Positions 8,161-22,036 are shown, numbered from the stretch's first letter. The stretch: 64,000 nt of DNA from an uncultured Muribaculaceae bacterium (GCA_910585755.1 CAJUFH010000002.1:1-64000), one strand, 5' to 3'. Made by a program: numbers and translations. Notes: a model not told the origin generated them from the sequence alone.

Positions 8161-9789
8161 TCAAAGGGTTTGGATGTATTCGAGCCATTTTTCCCAGGAA
8201 GAGCAGCCGTATGTTTCCTTTTCAGAGGAATACGTGATTGCGTAATGAATGGCGGTTTTGCCGGGCGCTCCGACCTCGAATATGAGGTTTTCAGGGTCGG
8301 AGGGGATGCTTCTGATGTATTCAGTGGGTACTTTAAGCCCCAGGGCGACCCGCTCTTTAGGGAAACGGGAGGCATCGGGCTGCGGATGGTCAGCTCCCCA
8401 GGACGCGGCCACGCCTGTTTTCCGGCAGATGAACTGACGGTCGCCCGGCATCTTTTCAATACCGACGGCGAAGGTTTCCCCGGCCTCCAAAGGACGGTTG
8501 AAGAGCACGTCGACCCTCGCCTCGCGGTGGCCGGCCATAATTGTGTAACGGAATACAGCGTCAAGCTCCGCGCCGCGGTAGCGCCACCCTTTGACCTCAA
8601 TCTCGGCCACGGTCATGGCGTTGTCGGAAGACACGAGCCGGGCCGTGCGGCTCGCGACGGGACCGATGGGCAGCGTTTTCGTCCCGTCCCAGCCACGGAG
8701 CGTCCCGGCTCCGCAGGTAGAGCGAACCATCAGGCAGTCATCACCGAACCCGACGGCAAGCATCGAGTCGGTAGGATGGAACCGTGTGGTCGCGATTTCA
8801 AGTCCGGGACGGCGTTTGGAATAGATGTCGACCGTCTGCATATCGTTGAAATATACCCGGTAGGCCGACAGGGCGCTTTCGAAAACGGGGCCGTGCATGT
8901 CAAGCACGAAATAGGGGTCGACATCTCCTCCGACCGTAATCTCCCGGATCGGGAGTTTCGGGCCGTGCTCCGTATAGCAGAGCAGCGTTCCGAATGTTCC
9001 CCCTTTTCCGGCCGCGGCCGCGGGGCGGAGAGCTGCCATTACAGGTTTGTGCCAGAGGGAGGCCAGAGCGGTTCCCCCTTTCTCGTTGGGATGGAGGTAG
9101 AAGATTCCGGCGTGGCCGTTCTCGGGCTGCATGTCGGTCAGGTGCTTCTCCTTGAAGTAGTTGTAGCCGAGAGTGTCTCCGAGCCATACGCGGCCTGGCA
9201 TTGCCGCGGAGTATTCTTCCGTCAGGCGTTCTATTTCGTGGCGGTAGGGTAGGAGGCGCCGTTGCCCTTCGACGAGGTACCGCGCTCCATTGTATGTGTT
9301 CGGGGAGTACCATATCGGGGCGTGGACTACCGCCAGAGAACCGGGGTAGCGCGTCAGCAGCGAGTCGATGATTGTCCGCAGGTTCGAGCGGAATGTTTCA
9401 CGGCTGGCGGGCGCCCCCTTGCAGCGGTCGCAGGCGGAGTCGTTCGTGCCGAGCGAGATGCTGAAAACCGTAACAGCGCCGGGATGGTTGGCGACAAGGG
9501 TGTCGGCCATCGCCGTGAACCAGGGGTAGAGATTCCGGGCGGAGGGGAGCCAGTCGGTTGTCGTGCTTCCCGAGCGGCCTCCGTTGATGAGGTGTACCCC
9601 TTCGATTCCGGGCTCGTTTCCGATTAGTGCCGCGAGCTTCACGGGGGGAGCGTCTCGCTTCGGGTCGGCAAGTCCGGCCCCTTCGGAAATGGAGTTGCCG
9701 ACGCAAAGGAGGTTTACCTCGACGGCAGCCGCCGTGGTGCCGGAAAGGCACCCGGCGACGGCCAGCGCGGTGAAGAATTTATTGAACAT
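8161..9789 (-). CDS. Secreted SGNH hydrolase fused to a DUF4861-like domain
   Basis: A 542-residue exported protein with two parts. Residues 1-22 are a signal peptide. Residues about 25-250 are an SGNH/GDSL-type esterase: LLCVGNSISEG carries the nucleophile Ser33, followed by NGGRSGSTT (block II Gly) and SLGTND (block III Asn). The last block is YLHPNEKGG with His233; the Asp usually three residues before this His is absent (a Phe stands there). Residues about 270-540 resemble DUF4861, a beta-sandwich family found in Bacteroidota glycan loci. The likely job is removing ester groups such as acetyl from the glycan. The gene lies between lacZ-like GH2 and ROK with gaps of about 30 bases, so it belongs to the same operon. 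The SGNH call is firm and DUF4861 is moderate. Confidence 0.82.
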   Translation of the reverse strand: MFNKFFTALAVAGCLSGTTAAAVEVNLLCVGNSISEGAGLADPKRDAPPVKLAALIGNEPGIEGVHLINGGRSGSTTTDWLPSARNLYPWFTAMADTLVANHPGAVTVFSISLGTNDSACDRCKGAPASRETFRSNLRTIIDSLLTRYPGSLAVVHAPIWYSPNTYNGARYLVEGQRRLLPYRHEIERLTEEYSAAMPGRVWLGDTLGYNYFKEKHLTDMQPENGHAGIFYLHPNEKGGTALASLWHKPVMAALRPAAAAGKGGTFGTLLCYTEHGPKLPIREITVGGDVDPYFVLDMHGPVFESALSAYRVYFNDMQTVDIYSKRRPGLEIATTRFHPTDSMLAVGFGDDCLMVRSTCGAGTLRGWDGTKTLPIGPVASRTARLVSSDNAMTVAEIEVKGWRYRGAELDAVFRYTIMAGHREARVDVLFNRPLEAGETFAVGIEKMPGDRQFICRKTGVAASWGADHPQPDASRFPKERVALGLKVPTEYIRSIPSDPENLIFEVGAPGKTAIHYAITYSSEKETYGCSSWEKWLEYIQTL

Positions 9790-9819
9790 ACGGAATATCC
9801 TGTCTTGTTGAACGACCGG

Positions 9820-13819
<4,000 letters not shown>

Positions 13820-13855
13820 GGATAAACTGGTATGTGGTAAGGATGTATGTTTGAT

Positions 13856-15793
13856 TTATCTGAAAAGCAGGAGTGCGGCTCCGTGCGAGGGGATTTCGAG
13901 AGTTGAGGATGGGGCGAGGTCGGTCTGCCGCCAGAGGTCGCGCGGCGTGCCGCTGATGCCGGAAAGGCCGAGAGCCGCGGGGTCGGCGTAAAACCGGCGG
14001 GGCAGCTCCCCGATATTGAATATCGCGACAGCCGTTGAGCCGTCGGCCAGGGGTTTGGTCCAGATTTCGTGTTCCCGGTCGTGGATGGCGCGGGTTCCCT
14101 GCAAGGCGAGGGGGTCCTGGTTTACGGCAAGCACCTCCCGGTTTGTGAGGAGTCCGAGAGTGAAGTCGTCGAGGGAGGTGACATCGCATCCCATCAGCAT
14201 CGGCGCTCCGAGGATTGACCATAGCGTGATGTGGGTGTACTGTTCGTCGGGCGAGAGGTTGGTCTCGCGCACGCCGTCGCCCCAGCCGACCTTGCCTACC
14301 ACGAGCATGTCGGGGTCGTTGTAGTGTCCCGGTCCCTGGAAGGGGCGCCAGGGATCCTCCATGAAGCCGATGGTTGTCATGGAGTGCCAGGAGTCGCGAA
14401 TGTCGCCGGTGGTGCGCCATGTTTCGGTAAGTTTCGCCCACTGGTCGCCCAGTTCGATAGGCGCGGCGTTGGATATGCTGAAAAGAATGTCGCGGCCGGA
14501 GGCTTTCAGCAGGTCGCTCATCTCTTTCGTTGAGACGGTGTCGTTGGTTATCCAGTCGTATTTCAGATAGTCGAAGCCCCAGTCGGCCCATTGCGCGACA
14601 TCGTTGGGGGCGAAGGAATACTTGCCCTTGCGGCGGGAGGAGCCGACGACCTCCCCGCCGGGGGTGTCGGCGCTTCCGCCGATATATCCGGCGAAGGTCT
14701 CTACCCAGGGTGAGGAATAAATACCGATTTTAAAACCTTTGGAGTGGACGTAGTCCACGAGGGCCTTCATGTCGGGGAATTTCTCGTTAGGCATCACGGC
14801 GTTGTACTTGCCGCCCCTTTTCCCCTGCCATCCGTCGTCGATATTTATATAGGAATATCCGTAATCGCGGAGGCCGAGGGAATCCATCGCGTCGGCTATG
14901 CGGCGCACGATGCTGTCGGAAATCGCCGCGCCGTAGACGTTCCAGGAGTTCCATCCCATCGGGGGCGTAAGGGCTATGCGGTCCCCTACGCGCAGGGTTA
15001 TGGTGTCGGAAGCCGAACCGGCTTCGTTTGTGGCTGTCGTAACAAGGAGGTAGTCGCCGGGGCGCTCGGGCGCGGTGCCGGTGACGATACCTGTCGCGGG
15101 GTCGAGGGTCAGACCCGCGGGGAGTTCGGTCGCGGTAAAGCGCATCGGGCGCTTTCCGCTGACGGGAAGGGAGAAGAGGAACGGCCGCCCGGGTCGCGCG
15201 CCGTATATTGAGGGAGAGTTGAAAACTGGTTGTGGAGATGGGGCCGGGGTAAGGCGGTAAGGGGTCTCTCGGGGTCGGGAAATCATCTTCGGGTCGTCGC
15301 CGTCGACCTCGAACCGGGCGTTCACCCAGTCGGCTCGGTCGCCCGAAATTCCGTCGTCGCAATGGTCCGCGGCGAGCACCAGCGAGCGGGCGCCGCGGAG
15401 GTCGAGATTTACCGGGCGAGCCTTGTCGTCGGCCCGCATAATGCCGCTGCGCCATACTTCGCGGCCGTCGATATAGGCGGCGAACTCCACCGACGCCCGG
15501 CGCAGCTCGTGCTCAGGTGCCGACGAGTCAACCCCTACCAAGGCGTTGAACGAGCGGGCCTTTCCGTCAAGGTTGATTCTCATTGTGCCTGCGGCGTGGG
15601 TCCCGACACCGGTCTGGAAAGTGTCGGCGGCGATGGCGAGCGGTGTGCGCCACATCGACATGTTGGCGCGGGCGATTCCGGCCGACTGGTCGACTTTTCC
15701 CAGGTCGAGGTCGTGGAGCCAGACGGTGCGTCCCGAAGCGGTCAGTACCGCGACGGCGGAGAAAACTATGGCTGCAAGCGCTGTAAATCTCAT
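13856..15793 (-). CDS. Alpha-galactosidase, GH27, with N-terminal NPCBM and Ig-like domains
   Basis: A 645-residue exported enzyme. After the signal peptide (to about 21) comes an NPCBM-type galactose-binding-like domain (about 22-165), then a putative Ig-like module (about 185-272, LPAGLTLDPATGIVTGTAP), then the GH27 barrel from TPPMGWNSWN. The nucleophile is Asp413 in YLKYDW, the acid/base lies in WRTTGDIRDSW (459-469), and YNDPDMLVVG is the family's substrate-site segment. It would release terminal alpha-galactose. It is the first gene after the terminator that follows the CBM9-like gene; only about 22 bases separate that hairpin from its start, so expression probably depends on read-through from the SusC promoter. 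Confidence 0.94.
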   Translation of the reverse strand: MRFTALAAIVFSAVAVLTASGRTVWLHDLDLGKVDQSAGIARANMSMWRTPLAIAADTFQTGVGTHAAGTMRINLDGKARSFNALVGVDSSAPEHELRRASVEFAAYIDGREVWRSGIMRADDKARPVNLDLRGARSLVLAADHCDDGISGDRADWVNARFEVDGDDPKMISRPRETPYRLTPAPSPQPVFNSPSIYGARPGRPFLFSLPVSGKRPMRFTATELPAGLTLDPATGIVTGTAPERPGDYLLVTTATNEAGSASDTITLRVGDRIALTPPMGWNSWNVYGAAISDSIVRRIADAMDSLGLRDYGYSYINIDDGWQGKRGGKYNAVMPNEKFPDMKALVDYVHSKGFKIGIYSSPWVETFAGYIGGSADTPGGEVVGSSRRKGKYSFAPNDVAQWADWGFDYLKYDWITNDTVSTKEMSDLLKASGRDILFSISNAAPIELGDQWAKLTETWRTTGDIRDSWHSMTTIGFMEDPWRPFQGPGHYNDPDMLVVGKVGWGDGVRETNLSPDEQYTHITLWSILGAPMLMGCDVTSLDDFTLGLLTNREVLAVNQDPLALQGTRAIHDREHEIWTKPLADGSTAVAIFNIGELPRRFYADPAALGLSGISGTPRDLWRQTDLAPSSTLEIPSHGAALLLFR

Positions 15794-15815
15794 AACAAAT
15801 AGCTGGTATAAAAAA

Positions 15816-15853
15816 GGCCGGGAGAACGGGATTTATGGGGTGTTCTCCCGGCC
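15816..15853 (-). terminator. Strong hairpin terminator inside the utilisation operon
   Basis: GGCCGGGAGAAC (15816-15827) and GTTCTCCCGGCC (15842-15853) pair perfectly over 12 bp with a 14-base loop. On the minus strand the stem is followed directly by TTTTTT. It lies between the CBM9-like gene and GH27, both transcribed leftward. Confidence 0.85.
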
Positions 15854-15894
15854 GAAAATCTAACCTAATACAATCTTTTTATCTTAGCGGGGCC

Positions 15895-16803
15895 TTAGAG
15901 CGCTACCTTGGAGGCTTTGCCGTTCTGAAGGCGGATGTAGAGGCCCTTTTCGGGGTTGGCGACGCGGCGTCCGGCGATGTCGTAATATACGGCGTCTGCG
16001 GAGGAGTTGTCGGCTTCGACGCTGTTTACGCCGGCCTGGAGGTCACCTTTGAGGACGAGGTTGCCGAGGCGGCTGTGGAACCTCCAGGCGTTGTATGTGT
16101 CATCGCACCAATTGAGGATGTTCATGCGGTTGCCGCCAAGCTCGTGGCAGTCGGAGATGCTGATGTCGAAGAGCACGGTCGCGTCCTTGGTGATGTTGTA
16201 GTTCTCTTTGCCGATCACGCCGTCCCAGGGAACGATAGCCTCCACGGTATAACCCTTGTCATTGACTTTGGTTACATACTCGCAGCCGGAGAGGATGCCG
16301 TCGACAATCAGACCGCCGGCGAAACGGCCGCCGGAGACGAAGTTAGGAACGGCGGTATAGTTGGGGTGGAGGCGGAGCTGGGAGCCGTTGGCGTCGCGCT
16401 CCTCGCTGTCGGGGGCGGGGCGCTCGGCCTGGGAGAAGACAAGTTCCACGTTGTCTGCGGCAGTGTAGCCGACCTTGCCGTCGTACCAAACGGGAGTGCC
16501 GTCAGTAACGTAGATCATGAGATACATGTTGTACTCGTCATACACGGCCTTGAATTTCGCTCCGAAGCTGCCGTTGAGGGGGGAAGGCTCTCCGCCCCAG
16601 TTGGAGGGGAACTGGTTTACGTCGACGGCCTCCACGCTGGCCCAGAACGCCTCGTTGTCCTCTCCGTCGAGATTGAAGGTTTTGTACTGCGTTTCCGTCA
16701 GATAGAAGCAGTCGAGGCTCTTGGGGGTGAAGGAGTACTGGTCCGAGGCGTGAAGCCCGGAAGCGGCCGCGAGAGCCGCGATCGCAAGGGTAAACTTTTT
16801 CAT
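15895..16803 (-). CDS. Secreted CBM9-like sugar-binding protein with C-terminal tail
   Basis: A 302-residue exported protein (signal MKKFTLAIAALAAASGLHAS). The body fits the CBM9/DOMON-like sugar-binding family seen next to SusCD pairs: it opens with DGEDNEAFWASVEAVDVNQF and has paired strands such as YNMYLMIYVTDGTPVWY and ISISDCHELGGNRMNILNW. The final 35 residues end VYYDIAGRRVANPEKGLYIR, a tail also found on the two LRR proteins at 24-28 kb; it may mediate sorting or surface anchoring. Position third after SusC and SusD suggests a surface glycan-binding role. Not catalytic as far as I can see. The CBM9 call is moderate. Confidence 0.75.
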   Translation of the reverse strand: MKKFTLAIAALAAASGLHASDQYSFTPKSLDCFYLTETQYKTFNLDGEDNEAFWASVEAVDVNQFPSNWGGEPSPLNGSFGAKFKAVYDEYNMYLMIYVTDGTPVWYDGKVGYTAADNVELVFSQAERPAPDSEERDANGSQLRLHPNYTAVPNFVSGGRFAGGLIVDGILSGCEYVTKVNDKGYTVEAIVPWDGVIGKENYNITKDATVLFDISISDCHELGGNRMNILNWCDDTYNAWRFHSRLGNLVLKGDLQAGVNSVEADNSSADAVYYDIAGRRVANPEKGLYIRLQNGKASKVAL

Positions 16804-16846
16804 GGTTTACAAATTGTTAAGTTGGTGTTATGAAGTTTTGTAAATA

Positions 16847-18742
16847 TTAGTAGCCGGGGTTTTGAAGCAGGACGTTCATCCCGATAAGCTGGCGCTCCGA
16901 GAGGGGGATGGGGAGGCGCGAGTGGATTTCGTGGTCATAGCCGCGGTCGGCGAACAGGGTGGTCGCGAGTCCCATGCGGAGGTAGTCGAACCAGAGCGTT
17001 CCTTCAAGGCACATCTCTTTCTCGCGCTCGAGCACCAGGGTGTCGAGGAACTGGCCGTCGGTTGCCTGGTCGTAGTCGTGGGGCTGCGGCGCGGAGCTTT
17101 CGACATCCTCGCCCCAGGCGCGGCGGCGCACCATGTTGAGGTAGCGGGCGGCCTCGGTGGTGTTCCCCTGGCGGTACATTATTTCCGCGTACATGAGGTA
17201 AAGTTCGGCCAGGCGGTAGATACGCTGGTTGATCGGGTTGTTGCCCTCGAATCCGGGAAGACCTTCGCCGGCCCAGCTTTCAATGGCGTTGTTGGGGATG
17301 TATTTCTTGAATCCGTAGTACTGGGTCGTGTAGAGGGTCGGCTCGTCGGTCATATCCCAGCGGTGGTAGAGGACATCGACGTTCGGGATGTAGAAGGAGT
17401 CATACATACGCGGGTCGGTTTCCTTGGCGCTCTCTTTCTTGACGGTCTGGAAATACTTGCTGCCGATGGTGCCGAACGCGGGGTCGTCCGTCATGATGTT
17501 GAAGCGCGTGCGGGGCTTCTCGGCTTTCACCGCTGCGTTTATGTCGGCGGCGAGCTGGTCGTAGTCGCCGGTATACATTCCGAAAAATTCCTCCTCGTCG
17601 GAAGCCGAGACGTCGATTTTCGAGCCGTAGACCAGGCGGGTGTAGGCCGCCAGGGCGATTGAGGGCTCTTCCTGGACCATTATGCGGTTGGAGGCGTCGG
17701 TAAGGCGGTCATAAATCGCCTGGTCGACGCAGTAGCCTCCGATGAACTTGTTGACGTATTTCTTGGAGACCTGGCAGGCTCCCCACCATATCGGTTCGGG
17801 GCCGAGGCGGCGCCACATATAGTTTCCGATTTCGTCGTCGTTGGCGGTTTCGGCCTGTACCTCGAAAATCGACTCGCTGTTGTTTTCGTGCATGTAGTCG
17901 AAGTTGTCGTTGAAGTCGGGAGCGAGGCGGTAGTTGCCGGCCTGCATCGCGCGGTCGAACCAGGTCTTGGCTGTCTCGAGCGCCTGGGGGTCGCGCATGC
18001 CGAAGTACATGTAGGCTTGTCCGAGGTAGGCCGCGGCGGCTCCTTTGGTTGCCGCTCCGAGCTTGGAGTTGGGCCAGCGCTCGGGGAGGCGGTTATATGC
18101 ATCGGTGAAGTCCTTTATAACCTTGTCCCACGACTCTTTGAGGGTCGAGCGGCCGATCATGAGCTGGCTCTTGTCGGTCAGGAGGCTGTCGGCGACGGGG
18201 ATGCCCATCTTTTCAGGGGCGTAGGCCGGGTCGGAGGGGAGGGCCTCGCCGAAGGAGCGCACGAGGTAGTAATAGCCGAGGGCGCGGAGGAAGTTACACT
18301 CGCCGATCATCTTTTCAAGGTCCTCCTTGTCGGAGGCGCTCATGTTGCCGTAGTTCGCTGCGTCGCGCTTGAGGTTCCACATCTTGTTGCATGCGTCGTT
18401 GGAGCGGCCTATGAGGCGGTAGAGACAGGTCCAGTACCCTTTGATCCACGCCTGGTCTGGGGTGTAGCCGAAGTTGGTAAGGGGAATCAGGTTGCCGTCG
18501 GTGGCGCGGTATTCGAGTTCGCCGGTCGCGAAGTCGAGGTAGTAGTAGATTTCGGCGCGCCAGGTCTGCAGCCCGTACAGGCCGTTGTAGGCTCCGTTGA
18601 GGACTGTCTGGGCGTTGGCGGCGTTGTTGACGAAGCCGTCGGAGGGGATTCCCGTGAAATTGTCGACTTCGAGGAAGTCGGAGCAGGACCACAGGGACGC
18701 GGCGGCGAGGGTGCCGGCTATGATGTTTCTTAGGGTTTTCAT
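16847..18742 (-). CDS. SusD/RagB-family surface glycan-binding lipoprotein
   Basis: A 631-residue lipoprotein starting MKTLRNIIAGTLAAASLWSC with a lipobox Cys20 followed by SDFLEVDNFTG, the classical SusD opening. Four TPR-like helical repeats and the C-terminal segment with NQRIYRLAELYLMYAEIMYR and YLNMVRRRA identify the family. SusD proteins lie over the mouth of the SusC barrel at the cell surface and capture oligosaccharides. It follows SusC by 46 bases and belongs to the same transcript. Confidence 0.96.
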   Translation of the reverse strand: MKTLRNIIAGTLAAASLWSCSDFLEVDNFTGIPSDGFVNNAANAQTVLNGAYNGLYGLQTWRAEIYYYLDFATGELEYRATDGNLIPLTNFGYTPDQAWIKGYWTCLYRLIGRSNDACNKMWNLKRDAANYGNMSASDKEDLEKMIGECNFLRALGYYYLVRSFGEALPSDPAYAPEKMGIPVADSLLTDKSQLMIGRSTLKESWDKVIKDFTDAYNRLPERWPNSKLGAATKGAAAAYLGQAYMYFGMRDPQALETAKTWFDRAMQAGNYRLAPDFNDNFDYMHENNSESIFEVQAETANDDEIGNYMWRRLGPEPIWWGACQVSKKYVNKFIGGYCVDQAIYDRLTDASNRIMVQEEPSIALAAYTRLVYGSKIDVSASDEEEFFGMYTGDYDQLAADINAAVKAEKPRTRFNIMTDDPAFGTIGSKYFQTVKKESAKETDPRMYDSFYIPNVDVLYHRWDMTDEPTLYTTQYYGFKKYIPNNAIESWAGEGLPGFEGNNPINQRIYRLAELYLMYAEIMYRQGNTTEAARYLNMVRRRAWGEDVESSAPQPHDYDQATDGQFLDTLVLEREKEMCLEGTLWFDYLRMGLATTLFADRGYDHEIHSRLPIPLSERQLIGMNVLLQNPGY

Positions 18743-18788
18743 CTTTTGTGTTTAAGGTCGTTTTTGAGCCGTTGTTCGATAGTTTGGG

Positions 18789-21700
18789 TCAAAGCTCGAT
18801 CTGGATGCCGCACATATAGGTGCGGTTCTGGGGATATACTCCGCGGTCGATGCCCGGGGCGGTGTTCGACCCGGTCGAAAATTCGGGGTCGAAACCCTCG
18901 TAGGAGCTGACGGTGAAGAGATTCTGGCCGGAGAAGTAGATTCTCGCGCTCGACAGGCCGCACTTGCGGGCCCAGTCGCGGGGGAGGCTGAATCCGACCT
19001 GGGCTTCTTTCAGGCGCAGGTAGGAGGCGCTTTCGATGAACCACGACGAGGGCTTCGATTCGTTGCCGTTGGGGTCGTTGACGTTCATGCGGAAGTTATT
19101 GTTGGTAGAGCCTTCGCCGGTCCAGCGGTCAAGGGCGTATTCCGTGGTGTTGTAGTCGAGGTAGAGGGTGTGGGTCTTCATGCGGTACTCGTTGAAGATT
19201 TCGCCGCCGTAGACACCCTGGAATGCGAAGTTGAAGTCGATGAATTTCCAGGAACCTCCGAGATGGAAGCCGTAGGTGAATTTCGGCCAGGGGTTGCCGA
19301 TAGTCGTGATGTCGTCGGCGTCGATGTGGCCGTCGCCGTTCGTGTCGTGGTAAATCAGGTCGCCGGGGCCTGTACCGCTTTCCTGGTACTGCTTGAAGCC
19401 GTTGGCCTGGGCCTTGGCGTTGTACGCGTCGACCTGCGCCTGGTTCTGGAACACTCCGTCGACCTTGTAGCCGTGGAACATACCCATCGGCTGCCCTACC
19501 TCCGTGTAGGAGATATTGGTGCCGGAGAGGACGCTGCCGGTAATCAGCATGTCGTTGTTCTCGTTGGTGGCGAGCACCTTGTTGCGGAAGTAGGAGATAT
19601 TGCCGCCGACGTTGTACTCGAAGTCGCGCCCGATGCGGTTGCGGTAGTTGATTTCAAAGTCCATGCCGGTGTTGCGTATGCGGCCGACGTTCATAATGTA
19701 GGCCGGGGTTGCCTCGTGTTTCTTGCCGACGCCGGAGAGGTCGGGGATGGAGGTGTTGAAGAGGGCGTCGTCGGTGGTTTTGATATACCAGTCGGCGGTG
19801 AAGGTCAGGGTGTTGTTGAAGAGCGCCAGGTCGATGCCGACGTCAGTCGTGGTGATTTCCTCCCATTTGATTTTGGAGTTGGGGAGGCGTTCGAGAATCA
19901 CGCCGGTGACAGCGTTCTGCGTCGGGCCTTCGCCGTAGGCGTAGTTGGCGCAGTAGGTGTTGTAGGTCGAGGTGTAGAGGAACTGCTGTATGCCTGAGTT
20001 GCCGAGCTTGCCCCAGGAGGCGCGGAGCTTCAACTGGTTTAGCCAGGTGGCGTTGCGGAGGAACGATTCCTCGCTAATGCGCCAGGCCGCCGAGAAGGAG
20101 GGGAAGGTGCCCCAGCGGTTAGAGGGAGCGAAGCGGTCCGACCCGTCGTGGCGCACTACGGCTGTGAAGAGGTAGCGGTTCCTGAAGGAGTAGTTGAGGC
20201 GGCCGAAGACGGACTGCGTGGAGTTGTTGCTGTAAGAGGCTCCGAGGTCGCGGTCGGCCTTGGAGGCGAGCCAGAGCATATATAGGTCGCCGGTCATGTT
20301 CTTGGCGCTGCCGTTGAGTCCGCGGCCCCATCCGTAGGAGGCTTCGTAGCCCGCCATGGCGGTAACGGAGTGCTCGCCGAAGTCCTGCATATAGGTGGCT
20401 ACGACGTTGGCCGTCCAGCCGTAGGAGAGGTTGAGAGTCTCTTTCATCTGGGCGTACTCGCGCTTTTTCTGCTGGTGGTACCAGTAGCGTTCCTGCTCGA
20501 TGTTGGTAAAGCCTGAGCCGAAGCCGCCGTTGAAGGTGGCCATGACGTTGAACTGCTTGATGGGCTGGATTTTGAGATAAGCCGTGCCGTTGAAGTCGTA
20601 GCTCTTGTTGGTCTGGTGGTGGGTAAGCTCGTCGGCCAGTGGGTTGCCGCCGTCATATCCGAGCATCCCCTTTATGTCTACGGGGTTGCCGTCGGCGTCG
20701 TGTGTCGGGAAGAATCCGAAGCCGCCGGGCTGGTTGGCTTCGTCGTAGGGCATCAGGAAGGGGAGCACGCGGAGGAAGGAGTTGAGGTAGCGCGAGTCGG
20801 CGTAGGGGTTGTTTTTGGTGGTCGTGAAGCGCGCCTTCTCTCCGAGGGTCAGCCAGGGGAAGAGTTTTACCTCCGTGTTGAGGTTGAGGGTCAGGCGGCT
20901 GAACTCGGTGTCGATATATGTTCCCTTCTGGTCGTAGTAGTTGAAGGAGGTGTAGATTTTGTATTTGTCTGTGCCCTTTGAGAAGGAAACGTCGTAGTTC
21001 TGCTGGAAGCCGGTCCCGAAGAGGATGTCTCCCCAGTCGTAGTCGGCGTTGGTCAGGTCATAGTCGAGTGCGTATCCCTTCTGCGAGTCGGTCAGGGGGT
21101 AGGCGAGCATCTCGGCGCGGGTCATCGCGCCCTGGCCGTTGAAGTCCTCGATGCGCAGCGCCTTGAGCTGCCGGCTTTTGAGGGGCTTGATCATGTTGGT
21201 CGGTCGGTTCCAGCCCCAGTAGGCGTTGAAATTCACCTTGGTTTCCCCCTCGCGGGCGTTCTTGGTTGTGACGATAATCACGCCGTTGGCTGCCGCGGCT
21301 CCGTAAATCGCCGCGGCGGAAGCGTCTTTCAGCACCTCGATGCTCTCGACGTCGTTCATGTTGAGCTGCACGCCGGGCGACTGCTGCACGCCGTCGACAA
21401 CCCACAGCGGGCCGGAACTGTTGAACGAACCCACGCCGCGGATTTTGACGTCGGCTGTCGAGCCGGGCTGTCCGCTGGTGTTCGTCACCGTCAGGCCGGC
21501 CACCTTGCCCTGTAGGGCGCTGGCGATTCCGGCGGAGGGCTTGTTGCGGAGCTCTTCCCCTTTGAGGGATACGACAGCGCCGGTAAGGTCGCTTTTCTTA
21601 ACCGTGCCGTAGCCGACGACTACCACTTCGTCGAGGGCGTTGTCCGCGCCGGAAAGGGCTACATTAATAGATGTGCGCCCGTTAATCTTGACGCTCTGTT

Positions 21701-21992
21701 TTCCGTAGCCTACATAATTGAACTGGAGAGTGGCGTTCGGGTCGACACTTATAGTGTAGCGTCCCTCGTAGTCGGTCACTACCGGCTGTCCTTTCGGCGG
21801 GGCGACTGTGGCGCCGATCAGGGGCTCGCTGTCTTCGGCGGAGGTGACGGTTCCGCTGACGGTTATCCGGGCGGGCTCCTGCGCTGTCGCGGACGCGCCT
21901 GTTGCCAGCAGTGCGGCGAAGGCCGCCAGGGTGGCGCGGCTGGCCAGCGCGGCGAGTTTGGCGAAGTGTCCCATAATGGGGGATTTTTTCAT
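18789..21992 (-). CDS. SusC/RagA-family TonB-linked outer membrane transporter
   Basis: A 1067-residue TonB-dependent transporter that imports oligosaccharides across the outer membrane with its SusD partner. A signal sequence (to about residue 37) is followed by a CarboxypepD_reg-like domain (ITVSGTVTSAEDSEPLIGATV), a TonB-box-like DNALDEVVVVGYGTV, the plug (LQGKVAGLTVTNTSGQPGS, VKIRGVGSFN, PLWVVDGV) and a barrel ending in NRTYMCGIQIEL. It lacks an N-terminal signalling (STN) extension, which argues against control by an anti-sigma pair. It is the first gene of the leftward locus, with a well-formed promoter, and it diverges from the putative regulator gene at 22343. Confidence 0.97.
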   Translation of the reverse strand: MKKSPIMGHFAKLAALASRATLAAFAALLATGASATAQEPARITVSGTVTSAEDSEPLIGATVAPPKGQPVVTDYEGRYTISVDPNATLQFNYVGYGKQSVKINGRTSINVALSGADNALDEVVVVGYGTVKKSDLTGAVVSLKGEELRNKPSAGIASALQGKVAGLTVTNTSGQPGSTADVKIRGVGSFNSSGPLWVVDGVQQSPGVQLNMNDVESIEVLKDASAAAIYGAAAANGVIIVTTKNAREGETKVNFNAYWGWNRPTNMIKPLKSRQLKALRIEDFNGQGAMTRAEMLAYPLTDSQKGYALDYDLTNADYDWGDILFGTGFQQNYDVSFSKGTDKYKIYTSFNYYDQKGTYIDTEFSRLTLNLNTEVKLFPWLTLGEKARFTTTKNNPYADSRYLNSFLRVLPFLMPYDEANQPGGFGFFPTHDADGNPVDIKGMLGYDGGNPLADELTHHQTNKSYDFNGTAYLKIQPIKQFNVMATFNGGFGSGFTNIEQERYWYHQQKKREYAQMKETLNLSYGWTANVVATYMQDFGEHSVTAMAGYEASYGWGRGLNGSAKNMTGDLYMLWLASKADRDLGASYSNNSTQSVFGRLNYSFRNRYLFTAVVRHDGSDRFAPSNRWGTFPSFSAAWRISEESFLRNATWLNQLKLRASWGKLGNSGIQQFLYTSTYNTYCANYAYGEGPTQNAVTGVILERLPNSKIKWEEITTTDVGIDLALFNNTLTFTADWYIKTTDDALFNTSIPDLSGVGKKHEATPAYIMNVGRIRNTGMDFEINYRNRIGRDFEYNVGGNISYFRNKVLATNENNDMLITGSVLSGTNISYTEVGQPMGMFHGYKVDGVFQNQAQVDAYNAKAQANGFKQYQESGTGPGDLIYHDTNGDGHIDADDITTIGNPWPKFTYGFHLGGSWKFIDFNFAFQGVYGGEIFNEYRMKTHTLYLDYNTTEYALDRWTGEGSTNNNFRMNVNDPNGNESKPSSWFIESASYLRLKEAQVGFSLPRDWARKCGLSSARIYFSGQNLFTVSSYEGFDPEFSTGSNTAPGIDRGVYPQNRTYMCGIQIEL

Positions 21993-22036
21993 GATTGGTT
22001 AATTAGTTTTTCATGCGTTGAGGTTGAATCGCATCG

